A DNA stretch of 64,000 bases from Stenotrophomonas acidaminiphila (GCA_002951995.1 CP019797.1:852501-916500), one strand, 5' to 3'. Shown: positions 51,121-61,023, counted from the first letter of the stretch. Notes: generated by a model from the letters alone, not told the origin. A program made the numbers and translations.

Positions 51121-51440
51121 GGATGGCGGTCATGCGGGGCAAGCCCCGCATCTACGGGCGATATTGCGAAGGCCGTCCAGTCCGGTCGGCACCGTCGCCG
51201 CAGCCGCGCAGGCAATCCTTCGGCGGCACGTGGGGGTGGGGCTTGCCCCACACCGGACTTCCACGGTGGTCGTGCGGGGCGAGTCCCGCCTCCCCGCGGG
51301 ATGTTGCGAGGGCGGTTCCGGCAGCTCGGCACCGTCGCCGCAACCGCGCAGGCAATCCTTCGGCGGCGCATGGGGGTGGGGCTTGCCCCACACCGGACTT
51401 CCAACGCGGTCATGCGGGGCGAGCCCCGCATCCCCGGGTG
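51121..51440. repeat. 140-bp tandem repeat made of REP-like palindromes
   Basis: The unit starting GGCACCGTCGCCGCA recurs at 51188 and 51328, exactly 140 bases apart. The hairpin module GCGGGGC-(A/G)A-GCCCCGC recurs at about 51133, 51273 and 51413. Each unit also has GTGGGGC-TT-GCCCCAC. On the minus strand the first module reads GTAG followed by the palindrome, like the GTAG-type REP elements of Stenotrophomonas. No gene is present. It fills the gap between two convergent genes. Confidence 0.8.
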
Positions 51441-51483
51441 TGTTGCGGGAGCGTACCGAGCCACAGCCGCAGCCACAGCCGCT

Positions 51484-52335
51484 TCAGCGGTACGGCCCCG
51501 GTCCGCGCCAGACCAGCTCGCCGCGCCGGTACACGTACATCACCGTGACCACCTGGCGCGCGTCGCCGATGGACTGCAGTTCCGGTGCGTCGGGCGGCAG
51601 CAGGCGGCATTTGCTGGAGCCGCGCCTGAGCGCGACTTCGGCCGGGCAGACCATCAGGTAGGTGGTGCCGGGCAGGGGGATGGAGAGCTCCTTCATGCCC
51701 TGTTCCATCCACGTGCGCAGCCGCGTTTCGCCCAGCAGGTCATAGATGATCTGGTAGCCGCCCACTTCCATGGCCGGCTCGCCGGCGGCCACGTCGTTGC
51801 GGTAGCCATTGCGGTTGACCGGCCCGGAAGCGCGGCCATCGTCGGGCGAGGTTTCCCGGGGCAGCCAGCCCGGCGGGCGCCCGGTCCAGGCCTGCGACCG
51901 GCGCTGCATGCCCTCGGGCGGGCTGGCGGCCGATGCCGGTGCCGGCTCCGGCGCCGGCGGTTCGTCGCTGCGGGTCTGCGCCGGGGCCGGTTCGGCCGGG
52001 GGTTCGATGTAGCGGGCTTCCGGTACCGGCTTGCGGGCGTCGGCCTGGCGGCGGGCGGTGGGCCTGGCCGGCTTCTTGCGCGCGTCGTCCTGCTTCGGCC
52101 CCGGCGGCTGGCGGGCAGGGGTCGGGGAGGGCGGTGCCTCGCCGACGAAATCCACCTTGACCCGGCCGCCGCCGGCGGTGCCCTGCGGCGTGGTCACCAC
52201 CGGCGGCGTGGAATGCAGCAGGAGCAGCAGCACCAGCAGGTGCAGCAGTGCGCTGACGAAGGCGGCGGCCCACGGCTGCACGCGTTCGTTCCAGCGCACC
52301 GCGGGCGGTGGCGGGGTAAACGAAGCGCTGCTCAT
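51484..52335 (-). CDS. Proline-rich single-pass membrane protein (TonB-like N terminus)
   Basis: 283 residues from ATG 52335. A short cytoplasmic part is followed by one membrane helix (AAAFVSALLHLLVLLLLLHS), then about 120 residues rich in Pro, Ala and Arg. The globular C-terminal domain (MEVGGYQIIYDLLGETRLRTW, with two Cys at VCPAEVA and SSKCRLL) is not a TonB domain by sequence. The architecture suggests a periplasm-spanning anchor protein. Function unknown. Confidence 0.78.
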   Translation of the reverse strand: MSSASFTPPPPAVRWNERVQPWAAAFVSALLHLLVLLLLLHSTPPVVTTPQGTAGGGRVKVDFVGEAPPSPTPARQPPGPKQDDARKKPARPTARRQADARKPVPEARYIEPPAEPAPAQTRSDEPPAPEPAPASAASPPEGMQRRSQAWTGRPPGWLPRETSPDDGRASGPVNRNGYRNDVAAGEPAMEVGGYQIIYDLLGETRLRTWMEQGMKELSIPLPGTTYLMVCPAEVALRRGSSKCRLLPPDAPELQSIGDARQVVTVMYVYRRGELVWRGPGPYR

Positions 52336-52565
52336 GCCACCGTGCGGGCGTGGGAGCTGCTGGCCCTCATGTGGACGTGACACCGTGCAGCGGATCGGGG
52401 GCCGTCATGGTAACGCCTGCGGGCCGCCCGCAGACACGCGGGGCGGCGCCTGTCCGGCCGGCGGCCAAGCGTTCGCCGGGGATTTCGTATCGCAGGCAAC
52501 CGACGCCTGCGGCACCACGGCGACAGGCTATGATGCGGGCCCCCTCGCCATGGACTCCCAACTGC

Positions 52566-53210
52566 ATGCGCATCCTGCTTGCCCGCCACGGCGAAACGCC
52601 GTGGAACGCCGAAGGCCGCTACCAGGGCCAGATCGACATCCCGCTTTCGCCGGTAGGCGAGGCGCAGGCCAGGGCACTGGGCGAGCGCCTGCAGTCGATC
52701 GAGATCACCCGCGCGGTGGCGTCGCCGCTGTCGCGCGCGCAGAGCACCGCGCGGGCCGCGCTGGGCAGCGCCCGTGCCTCGATGCTGCAGACCGATGCGG
52801 ACCTGCAGGAAATCGCCCATGGCGAATGGGAGGGCCTGCTGGCCAGCGAGATCAACGACAAGGACCCGGCGCGCCTGCGCGCCTGGCGCGAGGAGCCCGA
52901 TACCGTGCTGATGCCCGGTGGCGAATCGCTGCGCCAGGTGCTGGACCGCAGTTGGCGTGGCCTGGCGCGCGCCGCCGAGGGCCTGGGCGCGGATGACACC
53001 CTGCTGGTGGTCGCGCACGACGCGGTCAACCGCGTGATCCTGTGCAAGGTGCTGGGCCTGCCGATCGGCAAGCTGTGGACCTTCCGCCAGGCACCGACCA
53101 CGCTGAATCTGCTGGAAGGGCCGGACGTGGAGCACCTGGAAGTGGTGCGCCTGAACGATTGCGCGCACCACACCCCGTTCTTCGGCGAGGCCAAGCACCG
53201 GGCGTTGTGA
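52566..53210 (+). CDS. Histidine phosphatase family protein
   Basis: 214 residues of the phosphoglycerate mutase/phosphatase superfamily. The catalytic RHG motif is at the start (MRILLARHGETPWNAEGRYQG). The acid residue follows in HGEWEGL, and the second His is in VVAHDAVNRVI. It resembles GpmB/CobC-type cofactor-independent phosphatases; the substrate is not resolved. A TATGAT box lies at 52529-52534. Its stop overlaps the next start by one base (TGATG). Confidence 0.92.
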   Translation: MRILLARHGETPWNAEGRYQGQIDIPLSPVGEAQARALGERLQSIEITRAVASPLSRAQSTARAALGSARASMLQTDADLQEIAHGEWEGLLASEINDKDPARLRAWREEPDTVLMPGGESLRQVLDRSWRGLARAAEGLGADDTLLVVAHDAVNRVILCKVLGLPIGKLWTFRQAPTTLNLLEGPDVEHLEVVRLNDCAHHTPFFGEAKHRAL

Positions 53211-53983
53211 TGGCGCGCCTGCGGGTACCGCCCTGCTGGCTGGCCGCGGCCCTGCTGGCGTTGTCGTCGTTGCCGGCACTGGCGCAACCGGCCGAGGGCT
53301 GCCCGCCGTATACAGCGGCGGCCAACCGCGCGCCGCACTACCCGCCGCCGGAACTGTGGCGACTGCTCGGCTACGTGATCAACGTGATCATCGATACCGA
53401 TGCCTGCGGGCGGGTAGACGCCGCACGGGTCGAACAGGGTTCCGGCGTGGCGGTACTGGACGCGGCGGCGCTGGCGGCGGCCCGTGCCTGGACCGTGCCG
53501 CCGGAATACCGGGGCCAGCCGCGCTACCGTCTGCCGTTCGCGTTCGAACCGCTGCCCGAGGAAATCCCGGCGCAGGCTGGCAGGCGCCTGCGCGACCCGT
53601 TCTTCGACGAGCGCCGCAGCGGCCGCGTGCCGATGCCTGCACTGGATGCCGACGGCACGCTGCCGGGCTACATCGCCGATCCGTACCCGATCGGTTTCCT
53701 GGCGATTCCCGAGGCGGTCGCCACGATCGGCCCGCTGGCGCTGTTCCGCCGCTACGGCGGGCAGGCCAACTTCTGGCTGCACGACGAAGAAGGCCTGAGC
53801 CTGTTCCAGCTGGAAGGCGCGATGATGGTGCGCAACCGCCTGGTCAGCGATGGCCGCCACCGGTTCGTGGTCACCAGCGTGCTGTGTGGCAGCGACCTGG
53901 ATGCCTGCCGCCAGTCGCTGGCCACGCTGCGCGCCAGCCGTGGCCGGCAGCGGCCACAGGCGGTCGCAGTGGCCACGCCCTAG
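53210..53983 (+). CDS. Exported protein with TonB C-terminal-like domain
   Basis: 257 residues, ATG overlapping the phosphatase stop. A cleavable signal (WLAAALLALSSLPALAQ) is followed by a TonB-C-like domain. HYPPPELWRLLGYVINVIID, DACGRVDAARVEQGSGVAVLD and AALAAARAWTVPPEYRGQP follow the family pattern: Tyr-Pro at the start, G-x-V in the middle, LD-x-AAL and the W-x-PP end. No membrane anchor or Pro-rich spacer, so it is not a working TonB by itself. The remaining 140 residues are unrecognised. Confidence 0.75.
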   Translation: MARLRVPPCWLAAALLALSSLPALAQPAEGCPPYTAAANRAPHYPPPELWRLLGYVINVIIDTDACGRVDAARVEQGSGVAVLDAAALAAARAWTVPPEYRGQPRYRLPFAFEPLPEEIPAQAGRRLRDPFFDERRSGRVPMPALDADGTLPGYIADPYPIGFLAIPEAVATIGPLALFRRYGGQANFWLHDEEGLSLFQLEGAMMVRNRLVSDGRHRFVVTSVLCGSDLDACRQSLATLRASRGRQRPQAVAVATP

Positions 53984-54078
53984 GCGCGACGGCCGGGCGC
54001 GCCGTGGCGCGGCTGTATCATGTGCGCCCCATCCGCGCCGCCGCACCGTGCGCCGGCGCGTGCCACCGAGAATCCCGC

Positions 54079-55365
54079 ATGTCCTCCGCACGTCCCGCCA
54101 CGCTCGAACAGTGGCTCGCCCATATCGACCGACAGCACCCGCAGCCCATCGCGATGGGGCTGGAACGGGTGCGCGAGGTGGCCGCGCGCATGGGCCTGCA
54201 GCGGCCGGCGCAGCGCTGCATCGTGGTCGGCGGCACCAACGGCAAGGGCTCGACGGTGGCCTTCATCGAGGCCATCGCCCGCGCCGCCGGCTGGACGGTG
54301 GGTGCCTACACCTCGCCGCACCTGCTGGCCTACAACGAGCGCGTGCGCATCGACGGCGCCGACGTCGACGACGCCACCCTGGTGGCCGGCTTCAACGCCG
54401 TGGAGGATGCGCGGGGCGACACCGCGCTGACCTACTTCGAGTACGGCACGCTGTGCGCGTTGTGGGCGTTCGCGCGCGCCGGGCTGGACCTGGCGGTGCT
54501 GGAAGTGGGGCTGGGCGGGCGCCTGGACGCGGTCAACATCGTCGATGCCGACGTGGCGGTGATCACCACAGTGGACATCGACCATGCCGACTGGCTGGGC
54601 AACGACCGCGAGGCCATCGGCGCCGAGAAGGCCGGCATCATCCGCGGCTGGAAGCCGCTGATCCTGGGCGAGATCGACCCACCGTCCAGCGTGCTGCGCC
54701 GTGCCTACGTGCTGGGCGCCAACGCGATCCGGTTCGGCAGCGACTTCTTCGCCGAGGCGGTGGACGCCGACACCTGGCGCTGGCGCGATGTCTCCTTCCG
54801 CATCGAACTGCCGCAGCCGGCGTTGTGGGCGCCGGTGCAGCGGGCCAATGCGGCCGCCGCCATCGCCGCGCTGCGCGCGCTGGATCGCCCGGTGCCGCGC
54901 GCCGCCTGGGCGCGCGGCGTGGCCGCGGCGCAGGTCGCCGGGCGCCTGCAGCGCTTCGAGTGCGATGGCGTGGAAGTGCTGGTCGATGTCGGCCACAACC
55001 CGCAGGCCGCCGCCGCCCTCGGCACCGCGCTGCAGGCACGCCCGGCCAGCGGACGCACCCTGGCGGTATACGCGGCGCTGGCCGACAAGGACGCCGCGGG
55101 CGTGGTCGCCGCGCTGCAGGCGCGCATCGACCGCTGGTACCTGGCCGGACTGGAGGGCACCCGCGGCCAGGGTGCCGCGCAACTGCGCGAGCGCCTGGCC
55201 GGCACCGCCGCGGCCGGCGCCGCCACCTTCGCGGACGTCGGCCAGGCGCTGGCCGCGGCGCTGGAACAGGCCCGCCGTGGCGACCGGGTGCTGGTGTTCG
55301 GGTCGTTCCACACCGTGGCAGAAGCGTTGCCACGGCTGCAGGCAGGCGTCGCGCGCGCGCCGTGA
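54079..55365 (+). CDS. folC: Bifunctional folylpolyglutamate/dihydrofolate synthase
   Basis: 428 residues. Adds glutamate to dihydropteroate and folates. The Mur-ligase-like P-loop VVGGTNGKGSTVAFIEAIAR, YTSPHLLAYNERVRIDG, and EVGLGGRLDAVNIVDADVAV are conserved FolC blocks, and DVGHNPQAAAAL opens the C-terminal domain. First of the folC-SPOR-cvpA-purF cluster, which in E. coli is preceded by accD; here a TonB-C-like gene precedes it. Confidence 0.96.
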   Translation: MSSARPATLEQWLAHIDRQHPQPIAMGLERVREVAARMGLQRPAQRCIVVGGTNGKGSTVAFIEAIARAAGWTVGAYTSPHLLAYNERVRIDGADVDDATLVAGFNAVEDARGDTALTYFEYGTLCALWAFARAGLDLAVLEVGLGGRLDAVNIVDADVAVITTVDIDHADWLGNDREAIGAEKAGIIRGWKPLILGEIDPPSSVLRRAYVLGANAIRFGSDFFAEAVDADTWRWRDVSFRIELPQPALWAPVQRANAAAAIAALRALDRPVPRAAWARGVAAAQVAGRLQRFECDGVEVLVDVGHNPQAAAALGTALQARPASGRTLAVYAALADKDAAGVVAALQARIDRWYLAGLEGTRGQGAAQLRERLAGTAAAGAATFADVGQALAAALEQARRGDRVLVFGSFHTVAEALPRLQAGVARAP

Positions 55366-55450
55366 CATCCACCGCCCAGCCGCTGCCCGTGCGCTGACGC
55401 GCACTGCGCTCCGTTCAGCTGGCGCGGCCGTGGCCGTCGCCGGCCGCGCA

Positions 55451-55456
55451 TATAAT
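55451..55456 (+). promoter_or_regulatory. -10 box of the SPOR gene
   Basis: A perfect TATAAT, 37 bases before the GTG start. The -35 region is GC-rich and unconvincing. It gives the SPOR-cvpA-purF part its own promoter besides read-through from folC. Confidence 0.5.
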
Positions 55457-55493
55457 CGCCGGACATTCCGCCCTGCCGCCCATACGCCTTGCC

Positions 55494-56516
55494 GTGGATA
55501 CTCCCCTGAAACAGCGATTGATTGGCGCCATCGTGCTGGTGGCCCTGGCCGTGATCTTCCTGCCCATGCTGGTCAAGGGCCCGGCACCGGACAGCGGCGT
55601 GCAGGACGTCCCGCTGCGCGCCCCCGATGCGCCGGCCGACGGCCAGTTCGAAACCCGCGAGCTGCCGCTGGTCGCGCCGAGCGCCGCTGGCGCCACCGGC
55701 ATGCCCGCCGCGCAACCGGTCGCCGAGGCCGCGTCCCCGGCGGCGGACCCCGCCGGCGGCGCGCTGCCGCCGAGCGTGGCGGCCGGCAATTACGCGGTGA
55801 ACTTCGGTGCCTACGCCACCGAAGCCGATGCCGATGCGGTGATCGCCCACCTGAAAAAATCCAACCTGCCGGGCTTCCGCCAGCAGGACACCATCAACGG
55901 GCGCCCGGCCTGGCGGGTGCGCATCGGCCCGTATGCCGACCGCGCGCAGGCCGAGCTGGTCCGGCTGGAGGCGGGCAAGGTCCGCGGCGACGTGAACGCG
56001 CAGGTGGTGGTGCTCGACGCCGACAAGGAGCCCGCGGCGCCAGCCGTCGCCCCGGCTACCCCGGCTGCGGCTCCGGCCGCGGTTGCGGCTGCCCCGGCGG
56101 TGCGGTCCGAGGCCCTGCCTGCCGAGCCCGCCAGGCCGGCGGCCGCCGCGCCGCGGCTCGATCCCCGCAACGAACCCAGGCCCGACGCCTCCAAGCCCGC
56201 TGCGCCCAAGCCTGAAGCGCCCAAGCCCGTCGCGCCGAAGCCGGCCGCCACTGCCACTCCCACCGCGCCGGCCGCGAGCAGCGTCGGCTTCGCCGTGCAG
56301 CTGGGTGCGTTCGGCAAGCCGGCCGACGCCAATGCGTTGCGCGACAAGGTGCGCGCCGCCGGCTTCAGCGCCTTCGTCGAACAGGTGCGCACCGACAACG
56401 GCGTGCTCAACCGCGTCCGCGTCGGCCCGGTGGCCAACCGGGCCGAGGCCGAACAGCTCAAGGCGCAGGTCGCGGCCAAGGTCGGCATCGCCGGCATGGT
56501 CCGCCCGCACCCCTGA
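55494..56516 (+). CDS. SPOR domain protein (DedD-like)
   Basis: 340 residues from a GTG start. One membrane helix near the N terminus (IGAIVLVALAVIFLPML) anchors it in the inner membrane. Two SPOR domains are seen: NYAVNFGAYATEADADAVIA (about 98-175) and VGFAVQLGAFGKPADANALR (about 262-340). Between them is a Pro/Ala/Lys-rich linker. SPOR domains bind denuded glycan at the septum, so a role in cell division is likely; DedD in E. coli has only one such domain. Confidence 0.9.
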   Translation: MDTPLKQRLIGAIVLVALAVIFLPMLVKGPAPDSGVQDVPLRAPDAPADGQFETRELPLVAPSAAGATGMPAAQPVAEAASPAADPAGGALPPSVAAGNYAVNFGAYATEADADAVIAHLKKSNLPGFRQQDTINGRPAWRVRIGPYADRAQAELVRLEAGKVRGDVNAQVVVLDADKEPAAPAVAPATPAAAPAAVAAAPAVRSEALPAEPARPAAAAPRLDPRNEPRPDASKPAAPKPEAPKPVAPKPAATATPTAPAASSVGFAVQLGAFGKPADANALRDKVRAAGFSAFVEQVRTDNGVLNRVRVGPVANRAEAEQLKAQVAAKVGIAGMVRPHP

Positions 56517-56552
56517 TGCGGCGAGCGGCCTGATGCCCGGTCGGGGCAACCG

Positions 56553-57284
56553 GTGATCGACCTGCTGCTGCTGGGGTTGATCGTGGTATCGGCCCTGTTC
56601 GGGCTGATGCGCGGCCTGCTGGCCACCGTGTTCGGCGTGCTCGGCTGGCTGCTGGCCGGCTGGGCCGCGTTCCGTTTCGGCCATGACGCCAGCGTGCTGC
56701 TCAGCGGCGGCGCGACGCCGACCCCGGGCCAATATGCCGCCGGCTACGCCATTGCCTTCTTCGGCGTACTGCTGGCCGTTTCGGCCATCGGCCTGCTGCT
56801 GCGCGGGGTGGTCGATTCCACCGTGCTGCTCAAGGCCCCGGACCGCCTGTTCGGTTTCGGCCTGGGGCTGGTGCGCGGGGTGCTGCTGGCGGTGCTGGCG
56901 GTGCTGGTGCTGGGCTTCACCCCCGTGGCCGACGGCGAGCCCTGGCGGCGTTCGCAGCTGGCGTCGTGGCTGCACCCGCCGGCCGACTGGCTGCGCGCGC
57001 GGCTGCCGGAACTGCCGGCCGTGCCGGAGCATCCGCTGCTGGACTTGGGCAAGGCGGTGCTGGCAGGCGATAATGCCGGACTCAGCGAACATGAAGCGGG
57101 CAGCGGACTGCCGCAAGCGATGCCGGAACGGGCGGATGACGCCCGGCCGGCCGCGACCGGAGGCAGCCGCCAGGACCCGGCGAAGGCGTGGCCTTCCAAC
57201 ATCGATCCGGCGCAGGTGCGCCCGGATCACCCCGGTCCGGCGCGGGCCGGGCCATCGGGCCAGGCACGGCCCCCTTCACGTTAA
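56553..57284 (+). CDS. cvpA: CvpA family protein
   Basis: 243 residues from a GTG start. Four membrane segments in the first 130 residues ([37 protein letters not shown]) match CvpA, required for colicin V production and envelope homeostasis. The C-terminal 90 residues are a Pro/Ala-rich tail without recognised domain. It precedes purF as in other gammaproteobacteria. Confidence 0.9.
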   Translation: MIDLLLLGLIVVSALFGLMRGLLATVFGVLGWLLAGWAAFRFGHDASVLLSGGATPTPGQYAAGYAIAFFGVLLAVSAIGLLLRGVVDSTVLLKAPDRLFGFGLGLVRGVLLAVLAVLVLGFTPVADGEPWRRSQLASWLHPPADWLRARLPELPAVPEHPLLDLGKAVLAGDNAGLSEHEAGSGLPQAMPERADDARPAATGGSRQDPAKAWPSNIDPAQVRPDHPGPARAGPSGQARPPSR

Positions 57285-57315
57285 CCGGGCCACGGCCCAG
57301 CGGAGATCGCGCAAC

Positions 57316-58782
57316 ATGTGTGGCATCGTCGGAATCGTCGGCAACCAGAACGTCGCCGGGCAGCTCTATGACGGCCTGACCGTCCTCCAGCACCGCGGCC
57401 AGGATGCGGCCGGCATCGCCACCGCGCACGGCACCCGGCTGCGGGTGGAAAAGGGCAACGGGCTGGTGCGCGACGTGTTCGACGAGCGGCGCATGGCGCT
57501 GCTGCGGGGCCGCATCGGCATCGCCCACGTGCGCTACCCGACCGCCGGCTCGGAAGGCACCGACGAGGCGCAGCCGTTCTACGTCAACTCGCCGTACGGC
57601 ATCGCCCTGGCGCACAACGGCAACCTGATCAACACCGAGGCGCTGCGCCAGCAGGTGTTCGAGGCCGACCGCCGCAACATCAACACCGACTCGGACAGCG
57701 AAGTGCTGCTGAACGTGTTCGCCTACGAGCTGGACGCGCAGCGCATGCTCACCCCGGAGGCGGCGATCCGCGCCGTGGCCGGCGTGCACCGCCGCTGCAA
57801 GGGCGGCTATGCGGTGGTCAGCGTGGTGCTGGGCCTGGGCCTGGTGGCGTTCCGCGACCCGCACGGTATCCGCCCGCTGGTGCTGGGCAAGCGCAGCCAT
57901 GCCGAGGGCGAGGAGTACATCGTTGCCTCCGAATCGGTGGCGCTGGACGTGCTCGGCTTCGAGCGCGTGCGCGACGTCGCCCCGGGCGAGGCGGTGGTGA
58001 TCACCGAGCGCGGCGAACTGTTCGCCGAGGTCTGCGCCACCACCACCCAGCAGACGCCCTGCATCTTCGAGTACGTGTACTTCGCGCGCCCGGACTCGAT
58101 GATCGACAACGTCTCGGTGCACAAGGCGCGCATGCGCATGGGCCAGAAGCTGGGCGAAAAGATCCTGCGCCTGCGCCCGGACCACGACATCGACACCATC
58201 ATCCCGATCCCGGACACCTCGCGCGACGCGGCGCTGGAAATCTCCAACGTGCTTGGCGTGAAGTACCGCGAGGGCTTCGTCAAGAACCGCTACGTCGGCC
58301 GCACCTTCATCATGCCGGGGCAGGGCGAGCGGGTGAAGTCGGTGCGCCGCAAGCTCAACCCGATCCACCTGGAGTTCCGCAACCGCGTGGTGCTGCTGGT
58401 GGACGACTCGATCGTGCGCGGCACCACCAGCCAGCAGATCGTGCAGATGGCGCGCGACGCCGGCGCGCGCAAGGTGTACCTGGCCAGCGCCGCGCCGCCG
58501 GTGCGCCACCCCAACATCTACGGCATCGACATGCCGGCCGCCGAGGAACTGGTGGCGCACGAGCGCAGCGTCGAGGACATCGAGAAGCACCTGGGCTGCG
58601 ACTGGCTGGTCTACCAGGACCTCGAGGACCTGGAAGCGGCGGTGCGCGAGGGCAATCCGGAGCTGAAGGCGTTCGATTCGTCCTGCTTCAACGGCCACTA
58701 CGTCACCGGCATCGAGCCGGGTTACTTCGAGCGCATCCAGCAGCTGCGCTCGGACGAAGCCAAGAACAAGCGCCGCGCCTGA
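57316..58782 (+). CDS. purF: Amidophosphoribosyltransferase
   Basis: 488 residues. First committed step of purine synthesis: PRPP plus glutamine to phosphoribosylamine. The glutaminase domain starts with the nucleophile Cys2 ([12 protein letters not shown]) and includes [10 protein letters not shown] and AHNGNLIN. The phosphoribosyltransferase domain has the PRPP loop [15 protein letters not shown]. No propeptide precedes Cys2. No PurR-type operator is recognised upstream. Confidence 0.98.
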   Translation: MCGIVGIVGNQNVAGQLYDGLTVLQHRGQDAAGIATAHGTRLRVEKGNGLVRDVFDERRMALLRGRIGIAHVRYPTAGSEGTDEAQPFYVNSPYGIALAHNGNLINTEALRQQVFEADRRNINTDSDSEVLLNVFAYELDAQRMLTPEAAIRAVAGVHRRCKGGYAVVSVVLGLGLVAFRDPHGIRPLVLGKRSHAEGEEYIVASESVALDVLGFERVRDVAPGEAVVITERGELFAEVCATTTQQTPCIFEYVYFARPDSMIDNVSVHKARMRMGQKLGEKILRLRPDHDIDTIIPIPDTSRDAALEISNVLGVKYREGFVKNRYVGRTFIMPGQGERVKSVRRKLNPIHLEFRNRVVLLVDDSIVRGTTSQQIVQMARDAGARKVYLASAAPPVRHPNIYGIDMPAAEELVAHERSVEDIEKHLGCDWLVYQDLEDLEAAVREGNPELKAFDSSCFNGHYVTGIEPGYFERIQQLRSDEAKNKRRA

Positions 58783-58785
58783 GCC

Positions 58786-59628
58786 ATGCAGGCGGCGGCC
58801 GCGCAAGCCGGCGGCATGCCGGCGGTGGATGACCTGCTGCACGCCGCGCAGCTGTGCCTGGCCGAGGCCGATCCGCTGCGCAAGGTGGCGCTGACCCGGC
58901 ACTGCGCCAGCTTGTTCCGCGCCGGTACGCTGAAGCTGCCGGCGGACGCGCCCGGGCCGGCGCCGATCCGCATGCCCGGCCGCCCCGCGCGCCTGGTGCT
59001 GGTGCACCCGCGCGATCTGCCGCGTCGCGGCTTCGGCAGCGTGGAGGGGCGTGCGGCCTTCATCCATGCCATCGCCCATATCGAACTCAATGCCATCGAC
59101 CTGGCGTGGGATGCGGTGTACCGCTTCCGTGGCCTGCCGGGCAGTTTCCATGCCGATTGGGTGAGCTGCGCCGACGACGAAGCGCGCCACTTCCTGCTGC
59201 TGCGCGAGCGACTGCTGGCGCATGGCCACGACTACGCCGACTTCCCCGCGCACAACGGCCTGTGGGAAATGTGCGAGAAAACCGCGCATGACGGACTGGC
59301 GCGCATGGCGCTGGTGCCGCGCGTACTGGAAGCGCGCGGGCTGGACGTGACCCCGGCGATGATCACCCGGCTGCGCTCGCTCGGCGACGACGCCACCGCC
59401 GACGTGCTGGAAGTGATCCTGCGCGAGGAAGTAGCGCATGTCGCCGCCGGTTCGCGCTGGTACCGCTGGTACTGCGCGCGTTCCGGGGTGGAACCGCGCG
59501 CGCGGTTCAAGCAGCTGCTGCACGAATACGCCGGCGGTTACCTGCACGGCCCATTCAATCTCGAAGCCCGGCTGCTGGCCGGCTTCGATGCCGACGAGCT
59601 TGCGGACCTGGTCGAACAGGCCGGGTGA
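58786..59628 (+). CDS. DUF455 family ferritin-like protein
   Basis: 280 residues, 3 bases after the purF stop, so probably cotranscribed. Candidate metal ligands typical of the ferritin-like fold are visible: AAFIHAIAHIELNAIDLAWD (Glu and His), CADDEARHFLLLRERL (Glu-x-x-His) and LREEVAHVAAGSRWYRW (Glu-x-x-His). Function of the family is unknown. Confidence 0.87.
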   Translation: MQAAAAQAGGMPAVDDLLHAAQLCLAEADPLRKVALTRHCASLFRAGTLKLPADAPGPAPIRMPGRPARLVLVHPRDLPRRGFGSVEGRAAFIHAIAHIELNAIDLAWDAVYRFRGLPGSFHADWVSCADDEARHFLLLRERLLAHGHDYADFPAHNGLWEMCEKTAHDGLARMALVPRVLEARGLDVTPAMITRLRSLGDDATADVLEVILREEVAHVAAGSRWYRWYCARSGVEPRARFKQLLHEYAGGYLHGPFNLEARLLAGFDADELADLVEQAG

Positions 59629-59728
59629 CGCAATCGCGCGGCCGGTTTCCGCGGCCGCGTGGATCGCATTGCGTTTACCTGATGCATGCGACGATACCGC
59701 TCACTTGTCGCCCCCCATGGAGCCGCGC

Positions 59729-60175
59729 ATGCCTGTATTCCGCCCCCTGTTGCTGGCGTTGCCGATGACCCTGTTGTCGGCCTGCAGCCCCGCCGTCCCC
59801 GACGCCGGTGCGCCCGCGCACGAAGCGGCCGCCACGCGGGGTGAGCCGGATGCGGCGGCGTTCCCGGCCAGCCTGCAGGCGGCCGGCGTCGAGCCGTTCT
59901 GGAGCGTGAAGGTGGAGGGCGAAGCGTTGACCTACACCACGCCGGAAACGATGGACGCGCCGCGCCGGCTGCAGGCCACGCGCCGCCTCGATGCCGATGG
60001 CCTGCACCTGGCGGGCGAGGACAGTGGCGTGCCGTTCCGGCTGGACGTGCGCCGCGCGCCCTGTTCGGACGGCATGTCCGACATGGCGTATCCGTTCAGC
60101 GTGTCGTGGCGGCTGGATGGCAAAACGCAGCAAGGCTGTGCGTTCGACCCCGCGTCGCCGCCCGCGCCCCGGTAA
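59729..60175 (+). CDS. COG3650-like lipoprotein
   Basis: 148 residues. Canonical lipobox LSAC with Cys19. After a short linker the conserved GVEPFWSVKVEGEALTYTTP motif appears, then the paired cysteines in APCSDGMSDMAYPFSVSW and GCAF. ATG 59729 is preferred over 59717 because GGAG lies 6 bases before it. Function unknown; probably outer-membrane anchored. Confidence 0.8.
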   Translation: MPVFRPLLLALPMTLLSACSPAVPDAGAPAHEAAATRGEPDAAAFPASLQAAGVEPFWSVKVEGEALTYTTPETMDAPRRLQATRRLDADGLHLAGEDSGVPFRLDVRRAPCSDGMSDMAYPFSVSWRLDGKTQQGCAFDPASPPAPR

Positions 60176-60279
60176 GCGTGCTGCCGTTTCGGGGCCAGCT
60201 CCGTTGCCACGACGCGCCTCTTCTGGTTCGCAGGGGCCGCCGACGGTAGTACTTTCCAGTGGCCGGACCCGGTATTGAG

Positions 60280-61023
60280 CTACGCGGTCAGTGCCTGCAG
60301 CCGGTAGCCGCTGGCATCCACCTGCAGCACCGAGCCCTGCTCGTACCAGTCGCCGAGCACGATGCGGGTACAGGTGGCATCGTCCACCTGCACGCTGTGC
60401 ACGGCCGGACGATGGGTGTGGCCATGGATCATCGTGTCCACGCCGTAACGGCGGAACGTGGCGGCGACTTCGCCCGGTGCCACGTCGGTGACGGTCTCGA
60501 ACTGCGCGCGGTCGCCTTGCTTCATTTCCGACTGGCGCGCCTGGCTGGCGGCGCGTGCCTTCTGCGCGAAGGCGACGCGTGCTTCCAGCGGTTGCGCCAG
60601 GAACTGGGCGATGAACGCCGGGTCGCGGGTCTGCGCGCGGAACGCCTGGTAGGCGGTGTCGTCGGTACACAGCAGGTCGCCGTGCTGCAGCAGCACCGGC
60701 CGGCCGTATAGCGTAACCACGCACGGGTCGGGCAGGATGCGCATGCCGGCGCGGCGGGCATAGTCCGCGCCGACCAGGAAGTCACGGTTGCCACGGATGA
60801 AGAACACCGGCACCCCGGCGTCGGCCAGTTCGCGCAGTGCGGTGGCGACCGCATCGGCGGCAGCGGAAGGGGTGTCGTCGCCGATCCAGGCCTCGAACAG
60901 GTCACCGAGGATGTACAGCGCCTCGGCCTGGCGCGCCTGGCCGTGCAGGAACTCCAGGAACAATGCGGTGATCGCCGGACGGCTCGGGTCCAGGTGCAGG
61001 TCGGAAATGAACAGCGTGGTCAT
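60280..61023 (-). CDS. lpxH: UDP-2,3-diacylglucosamine diphosphatase
   Basis: 247 residues. Hydrolyses UDP-diacylglucosamine to lipid X in lipid A synthesis at the inner membrane. Metal ligands of the calcineurin-like fold: Asp8 and His10 (FISDLHLD), [25 protein letters not shown] and the final GHTHRP. An ATG at 61032 could add three residues. It is 98 bases downstream of the PAP2 gene on the same strand. Confidence 0.95.
   Translation of the reverse strand: MTTLFISDLHLDPSRPAITALFLEFLHGQARQAEALYILGDLFEAWIGDDTPSAAADAVATALRELADAGVPVFFIRGNRDFLVGADYARRAGMRILPDPCVVTLYGRPVLLQHGDLLCTDDTAYQAFRAQTRDPAFIAQFLAQPLEARVAFAQKARAASQARQSEMKQGDRAQFETVTDVAPGEVAATFRRYGVDTMIHGHTHRPAVHSVQVDDATCTRIVLGDWYEQGSVLQVDASGYRLQALTA

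Noticed and set aside
51121..51440. CRISPR array
   Set aside because: The repeat period is 140 bases and the repeated units are themselves palindromic with no short spacers. No cas genes are present.
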